This document shows positions 60,191-64,000 of a DNA stretch of 64,000 nt, in pieces. The position numbers were made by a program, and so were the translations under genes. The notes beneath the pieces were generated by a model. That model did not search any database and had not been told where the DNA came from. It worked only from the letters and a program-made list of their open reading frames with translations. Position 1 is the first letter of the stretch. Every line of letters starts with the position of its first letter. Location: positions 62,001 through 126,000 of the IMG/VR virus record IMGVR_UViG_3300050821_018050; one strand, written 5' to 3'. The DNA comes from a virus.

Positions 60191-62350
60191 ATGGCAAATA
60201 ACATTTTCAAATTATCGGGTATTTTACAAGTAGCAGTTTTAACTGCAGATCCATCGGGCGGAGCAGCCGGTTCTATTTATTACAATAGCACTAGTGGCAC
60301 CTTCCGTATGTATAACGGAAGCGGCTGGAATGATACTGCGATCGGAACATTGAGTCTCACTGGGCAACCTTTGGCGACTTCTGATGTGATCGTCGGGAAT
60401 GGTTCTGGAAATTCTGCCGCTGTGGCAACTTCTGGAGTCGGCGATATCCTTGCTGATGCTACGAACGGTTTAACCATTAAATCTGGTGTGATCGTAAACG
60501 CTGAAATTAATGCCAGCGCAGCGATCGATTTCTCAAAATTAGCTTCTTTAACTAGTGGATCAATTTTGGTTGGTAATGGTTCTAATGTTCCGACTGCTGT
60601 TGCGATGTCTGGTGACGTAGCAATCGTTGCTTCTGGTGCAACTACAATTCAACCTGCGGTTGTTTCAAATTCAAAATTGGCTAATATGGCCACTCAAACA
60701 TTCAAAGGTCGTAATACTGCGGGTACAGGATCTCCAGAAGATCTTTCTGCTGCTACTGCTGCCGCAATTCTTCCAGCATTCGTTGGAGCTTCTGGTGGAA
60801 CTACTGCCGGAACAAAAGGTTCGGTCCCAGCTCCAGCAATCGGCGATGATACTGCCGGTAAATTTTTGAAAGCTGATGGTACATGGACGACTCCTTCTAG
60901 CACAGCAACTACTGCACTCGATGGAACTTTCGTAATCGAAAATTCTAGTGACAATACTAAAAAATTAGCTTTTAGCGCTGCTGGTATTGCAACCGGAACA
61001 ACTCATACTATCACGATGCCAAATGCTGATGTTGACTTAGGCAATTTGACTAATAGTAATATTAGTTCATCTGCTGCCATCGCTGTTAGCAAACTCGCTG
61101 CCCAAACCGCCAGTAAAGCGTTGGCAAGCGATGCATCTGGATTTATTACACCATCAACCACCACTTCTACAGAACTTGGTTATGTATCTGGTGTTACTTC
61201 AGCAATCCAAACGCAATTAAATGCTACAGAAAAAACAGCAAATAAAGGCGCTGCAAATGGTTATGCTGGACTAGATGGTGGTGGTAAGGTCCCGGCTGCT
61301 CAATTACCTAGCACGTTAATGAATTTCAGAGGAGCATGGAATGCTTCTACTAATAGTCCGACTCTCGCAGACGGTACAGGTGCCAACGGTGACGTTTGGC
61401 GTGCATCAGTAGCAGGTACTCAAAACTTAGGTTCGGGTTCACAAACTTGGGCGGTCGGCGATTTCGCGATTTACAATGGCACCATTTGGCAGCATTCTCC
61501 AGCCGCTGACGGTGTATCTTCTGTAAATGGAAATACCGGTGCAGTAACCGTAAATGCAATTAATCAATTGTCTGGTGATGTTACTACTTCTGCCGCTTCT
61601 GGATCACAATCTGAAGCTGCTACAATTTCTGCAGGCGCAGTAACTGCCGCAAAACTCGGTACTGTAACTGACGGAGTGACCCTCGACCAATCAGGGGCGG
61701 GCGGAACTTTAGAAGTAAAAACTGGTGGTATCGCGAATGCTCAAATTGCTTCTGCTGCTGCTATCGCAGTAAATAAATTAGCGGCTCAAACCGCCAGTAA
61801 AGCGTTAGCGAGTGATGCATCTGGATTTATTACACCATCAACCACCACTTCTACAGAACTTGGTTATGTATCTGGTGTTACTTCAGCAATCCAAACACAA
61901 ATTAATGGCAAGATTGCTTCAGTTAGTGCAGATACCACACCTTCTTTGGGTGGGGATTTGAATGCTAACGGTCATGCAATTTACGGCAATTTAAAAATTG
62001 CTGCTACTTCAGGTGCAACGGATTTCTTAACCGAATTCTATATGCCTGCTACCACTTTAACTGGTGGAACTACTGCAGCATTGACTACTTTCGCTTCAGG
62101 AACTTATTCGGCCATGGAATTCACTTATACTATCGAAGACACTTCGGCTTCTCCTTCAAATATGCGCGTGGGTAAACTTCGCGTGATTTGTAATGGTACA
62201 GCTATCGGATTAAGTGATGATTATGCTGAAACTGCTGATTGCGGTACTACCTGGAATGCTGCGGTAGCTACTGGGACTGTCACGATCAGTTACACGACCA
62301 CTGCCAGCAATAAAACGTTCAGAGCTTCCGTTAAGCAATTCTTAGCGTAA
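60191..62350 (+). CDS. Long tail fibre with internal repeat
   Basis: 719 aa. Shared N-terminal module (GGAAGSIYYNSTSGTFRMYN, W). Rich in Ser/Ala/Thr with heptad-like AAIAVSKLAAQTASKALASD segments typical of trimeric fibre shafts. A 124-bp direct repeat encodes two copies of DASGFITPSTTTSTELGYVS. Residues about 380-440 (MNFRGAWNASTNSPTLADG, VGDFAIYNGTIWQ) are a module common in fibres. C-terminal beta domain related to the neighbours. Confidence 0.8.
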   Translation: MANNIFKLSGILQVAVLTADPSGGAAGSIYYNSTSGTFRMYNGSGWNDTAIGTLSLTGQPLATSDVIVGNGSGNSAAVATSGVGDILADATNGLTIKSGVIVNAEINASAAIDFSKLASLTSGSILVGNGSNVPTAVAMSGDVAIVASGATTIQPAVVSNSKLANMATQTFKGRNTAGTGSPEDLSAATAAAILPAFVGASGGTTAGTKGSVPAPAIGDDTAGKFLKADGTWTTPSSTATTALDGTFVIENSSDNTKKLAFSAAGIATGTTHTITMPNADVDLGNLTNSNISSSAAIAVSKLAAQTASKALASDASGFITPSTTTSTELGYVSGVTSAIQTQLNATEKTANKGAANGYAGLDGGGKVPAAQLPSTLMNFRGAWNASTNSPTLADGTGANGDVWRASVAGTQNLGSGSQTWAVGDFAIYNGTIWQHSPAADGVSSVNGNTGAVTVNAINQLSGDVTTSAASGSQSEAATISAGAVTAAKLGTVTDGVTLDQSGAGGTLEVKTGGIANAQIASAAAIAVNKLAAQTASKALASDASGFITPSTTTSTELGYVSGVTSAIQTQINGKIASVSADTTPSLGGDLNANGHAIYGNLKIAATSGATDFLTEFYMPATTLTGGTTAALTTFASGTYSAMEFTYTIEDTSASPSNMRVGKLRVICNGTAIGLSDDYAETADCGTTWNAAVATGTVTISYTTTASNKTFRASVKQFLA
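61091..61214 (+). repeat. 124-bp direct repeat, copy 1
   Basis: Near-identical to 61775-61898, 684 bp apart and in frame (228 codons). Differences are mostly synonymous in the first 45 nt; the following 74 nt look identical. Recombination would delete or multiply 228 codons. Confidence 0.8.
61775..61898 (+). repeat. 124-bp direct repeat, copy 2
   Basis: Second copy of the in-frame repeat in the long fibre gene. Confidence 0.8.
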
Positions 62351-62351
62351 T

Positions 62352-62360
62352 CCTAATATT
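62352..62360 (+). promoter_or_regulatory. CCTAATATT motif, candidate late promoter
   Basis: Exact nonamer right after the fibre stop codon, 78 nt before the next ATG. Confidence 0.55.
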
Positions 62361-62368
62361 TTAGTTAC

Positions 62369-62398
62369 TTAGGGAAATTACTTAGGTGGTCTCCCTAA
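62369..62398 (+). promoter_or_regulatory. Leader stem-loop
   Basis: TTAGGGA (62369-62375) pairs perfectly with TCCCTAA (62392-62398) around 16 nt. It lies in the predicted leader of the next gene and has no T-run. Confidence 0.5.
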
Positions 62399-62438
62399 AT
62401 ATAATTTACAAAAAACTCTTCAAGGAAAGTGATTTGAA

Positions 62439-63191
62439 ATGAGTCAAAATAGTTTTAAGATAGATAAAAGTTTAGTTCTTAAGCCGCAAGGCACTGCGCC
62501 AACCAGCCCTGAAAAGGGGCAGATGTATGTTAATTCGTCTACCAATTTACTCAATTATTATGACGGCACGAATTGGAATCCAGTTGGATATGCCGTTGGT
62601 ATTTTTGCTCCCACTATTGCCACTGATGCAACTACCGGGACTGCAGTCGCCCTAGCCCAGCCAGCTACTGGTGTCGTAGAAATAACGAGCGGTACGCTCG
62701 TTTCTGTTAATAACATCCCAGCACCTACAAGTGGATCTTTAGAATTTATTCTCGTTAATCGCACAGGAGTAACAGTCACCATTACTAATAATAGTGGAGG
62801 AACTGCGGCTAACCGTATTCAAACTGGTACTGGCGCGGATATTCCGCTTCTTAATCGTGCGTCCTTATTTTTAACTTATAGTACAAATGAATCTCGCTGG
62901 ATGGTTGTCGGTGGAACGGGCGCTGCTCCGACCCTTAGTTCTTTAGGAATCAGAGCTGGGTCACAATCGGTTAGTTCTGGCGCTACGAGCGTTAGTGTTA
63001 CTTTCAGTACAACCTTGGGCTCTACCAGTTACGCATTGAATCCTATTTTTATTAATACTGTAGATGCTAGTCCACAATATCAACCAATAACAGTTTCTGC
63101 CCAAAGTGCTACAGGTGCAACCTTTTCATGGAATGCTCCAACCGGGTCTGCAAACTATTCAATCCAATATACGGCAATTTTAAATAGTTAG
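62439..63191 (+). CDS. Tail fibre protein
   Basis: 250 aa, ribosome site AAGGAAAG. Shared N-terminal module (EKGQMYVNSSTNLLNYYDGT, W). Then beta-rich with RIQTGTGADIPL (about 128) and a C-terminal SVSVTFSTTLGSTSYALNPI domain seen at fibre tips. One of several alternative or stacked fibres. Confidence 0.7.
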   Translation: MSQNSFKIDKSLVLKPQGTAPTSPEKGQMYVNSSTNLLNYYDGTNWNPVGYAVGIFAPTIATDATTGTAVALAQPATGVVEITSGTLVSVNNIPAPTSGSLEFILVNRTGVTVTITNNSGGTAANRIQTGTGADIPLLNRASLFLTYSTNESRWMVVGGTGAAPTLSSLGIRAGSQSVSSGATSVSVTFSTTLGSTSYALNPIFINTVDASPQYQPITVSAQSATGATFSWNAPTGSANYSIQYTAILNS

Positions 63192-63199
63192 GAACTAAT

Positions 63200-64000
63200 A
63201 TGGCAAATTTTATAAATGGCGGACTTCAAGAACAGATTAATGTCACGGCAACTGCAGGTGGTACGACCACATTAGTAGGCAGCACGGCCACTAGCGCAAC
63301 TCTTGGCAAACAGATGCAAGTTTTCACCGGTACTCTCGGGCAGACCGTTGTATTGCCAGATGCAACTACGATGAAAGTTGGCCAAAAATTTGAATTTTAT
63401 AATCAATCAACTGGAATTTTAACATTACAATTTAATGGGGCAACTCCATTTACTGATGCAAGCGGTTTGCCGTATGGCAGTATTCCTGCTCATGGATGTT
63501 TGATAGTTAAATTACAAACCAATGGAACCACTGCAGGCACATGGACTGTAATTTCTGCTTCTGCAGGGGCTGGTCCTTATGCTCCTACGGTTAGTACTCT
63601 TGCTTACGGAAGTGGGCCAGGGAGTTATACTCATACTGGGAATTTTAATGCTTCTGGAACTTATACTACTCCATCTAACTGTTTATTTATTGAAGTAAAA
63701 ATGGTCGGTGGTGGAGCCGGAGGCGTCGGTGGTGGTACTGGTACTGCGGGCAATGGTACTGCGGGATCTGCAACTACGTTCGGAACTTCTTTATTGGTTG
63801 CTAATGGTGGTAATGCCGGTACGAATCAAAGTGTTCCCGGAACTGGTGGTACTGCATCTTTAGGCAGCGGCCCGAGTGGTATAGCTCTTACTGGTAACAA
63901 TGGAACTATGGGCCAATACGAAGGTGCTGGGATGGCCATAGCTTCTATTGGCGGTCAAGGTGGGTCTACTTATTTTGGTGGCCCTGGTTTACAAAATCAA
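63200..64000 (+). CDS. Glycine-rich tail fibre, partial at window end
   Basis: 267 codons with no stop; the gene runs past the window. Start MANFINGGLQEQINVTATAG, then QTVVLPDATTMKVGQKFEFY, common in fibres. From about 165, GTYTTPSNCLFIEVKMVGGG opens a glycine-rich domain (GGGAGGVGGGTGTAGNGTAG) of the type that forms receptor-binding polyglycine helices in phage fibre tips. Confidence 0.75.
   Translation, partial: MANFINGGLQEQINVTATAGGTTTLVGSTATSATLGKQMQVFTGTLGQTVVLPDATTMKVGQKFEFYNQSTGILTLQFNGATPFTDASGLPYGSIPAHGCLIVKLQTNGTTAGTWTVISASAGAGPYAPTVSTLAYGSGPGSYTHTGNFNASGTYTTPSNCLFIEVKMVGGGAGGVGGGTGTAGNGTAGSATTFGTSLLVANGGNAGTNQSVPGTGGTASLGSGPSGIALTGNNGTMGQYEGAGMAIASIGGQGGSTYFGGPGLQNQ

Noticed and set aside
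60694-60954. Minus-strand frames inside fibre, J and other virion genes (also 6146-6454, 7610-7927, 43801-44013)
   Set aside because: They mirror the codons of the plus-strand gene, lack ribosome sites and promoters, and have shadow-like composition.

Overview
This window looks like part of the genome of a large contractile-tailed bacteriophage with a bacterial host. The evidence is long plus-strand virion genes (baseplate spike, LysM-like baseplate protein, a 2181-residue baseplate-J-like protein, collar-type and glycine-rich tail fibres), homing endonucleases, and bacterial sigma-70-type promoters. DNA is AT-rich, with no rRNA, tRNA, CRISPR or transposase seen. No gene identifies the phage or host to genus level, so I name neither.

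Layout. Plus-strand virion genes occupy 1-10675, 14494-18756, 39968-45456 and 56919-64000. Between them lie three blocks of minus-strand genes (10679-14434, 18641-39877, 45449-56748). These three blocks, about 36 kb, hold roughly 210 very small genes, mostly 35-80 codons, packed end to end. Stops usually overlap the next start as ATGA, GTGA or TAATG, which suggests translational coupling. Most products are rich in Trp and Tyr and start in one of two ways: a beta-strand-like start such as MIKIDIEL or MKIEIFVI, or an aromatic start such as MNYEW or MKYYYW. I take them to be one or a few fast-diverging paralogous families of unknown function. Among them sit a few recognisable proteins: an Rrf2-type regulator, several zinc-ribbon mini-proteins, membrane micropeptides, a lipoprotein, and membrane/coiled-coil proteins.

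Expression. The minus blocks are read from sigma-70-like promoters (TTGAC-like -35, 17-bp spacer, often TGN before the -10). In seven of them the start codon lies only 6-7 nt after the -10, so the mRNA should be leaderless. The plus-strand transcription units instead share an exact nonamer, CCTAATATT, found at six unit starts with no -35 box. I infer an early (minus) versus late (plus) programme, with CCTAATATT as a phage late promoter. At 56768-56858 a sigma-70-like promoter would start a 91-nt minus-strand RNA exactly at the base of a long imperfect helix. Its loop resembles the 3' end of 16S rRNA.

The virion genes build a baseplate (spike, hub, wedge-like J protein) and a set of fibres that share N-terminal and beta-sandwich modules. 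Two homing endonucleases are lodged directly upstream of virion genes, and a third protein carries the same DNA-binding-type repeat. Coordinates of small genes come from hand translation of the reverse strand. Every listed frame was checked for length divisible by three, but homology statements are by eye.
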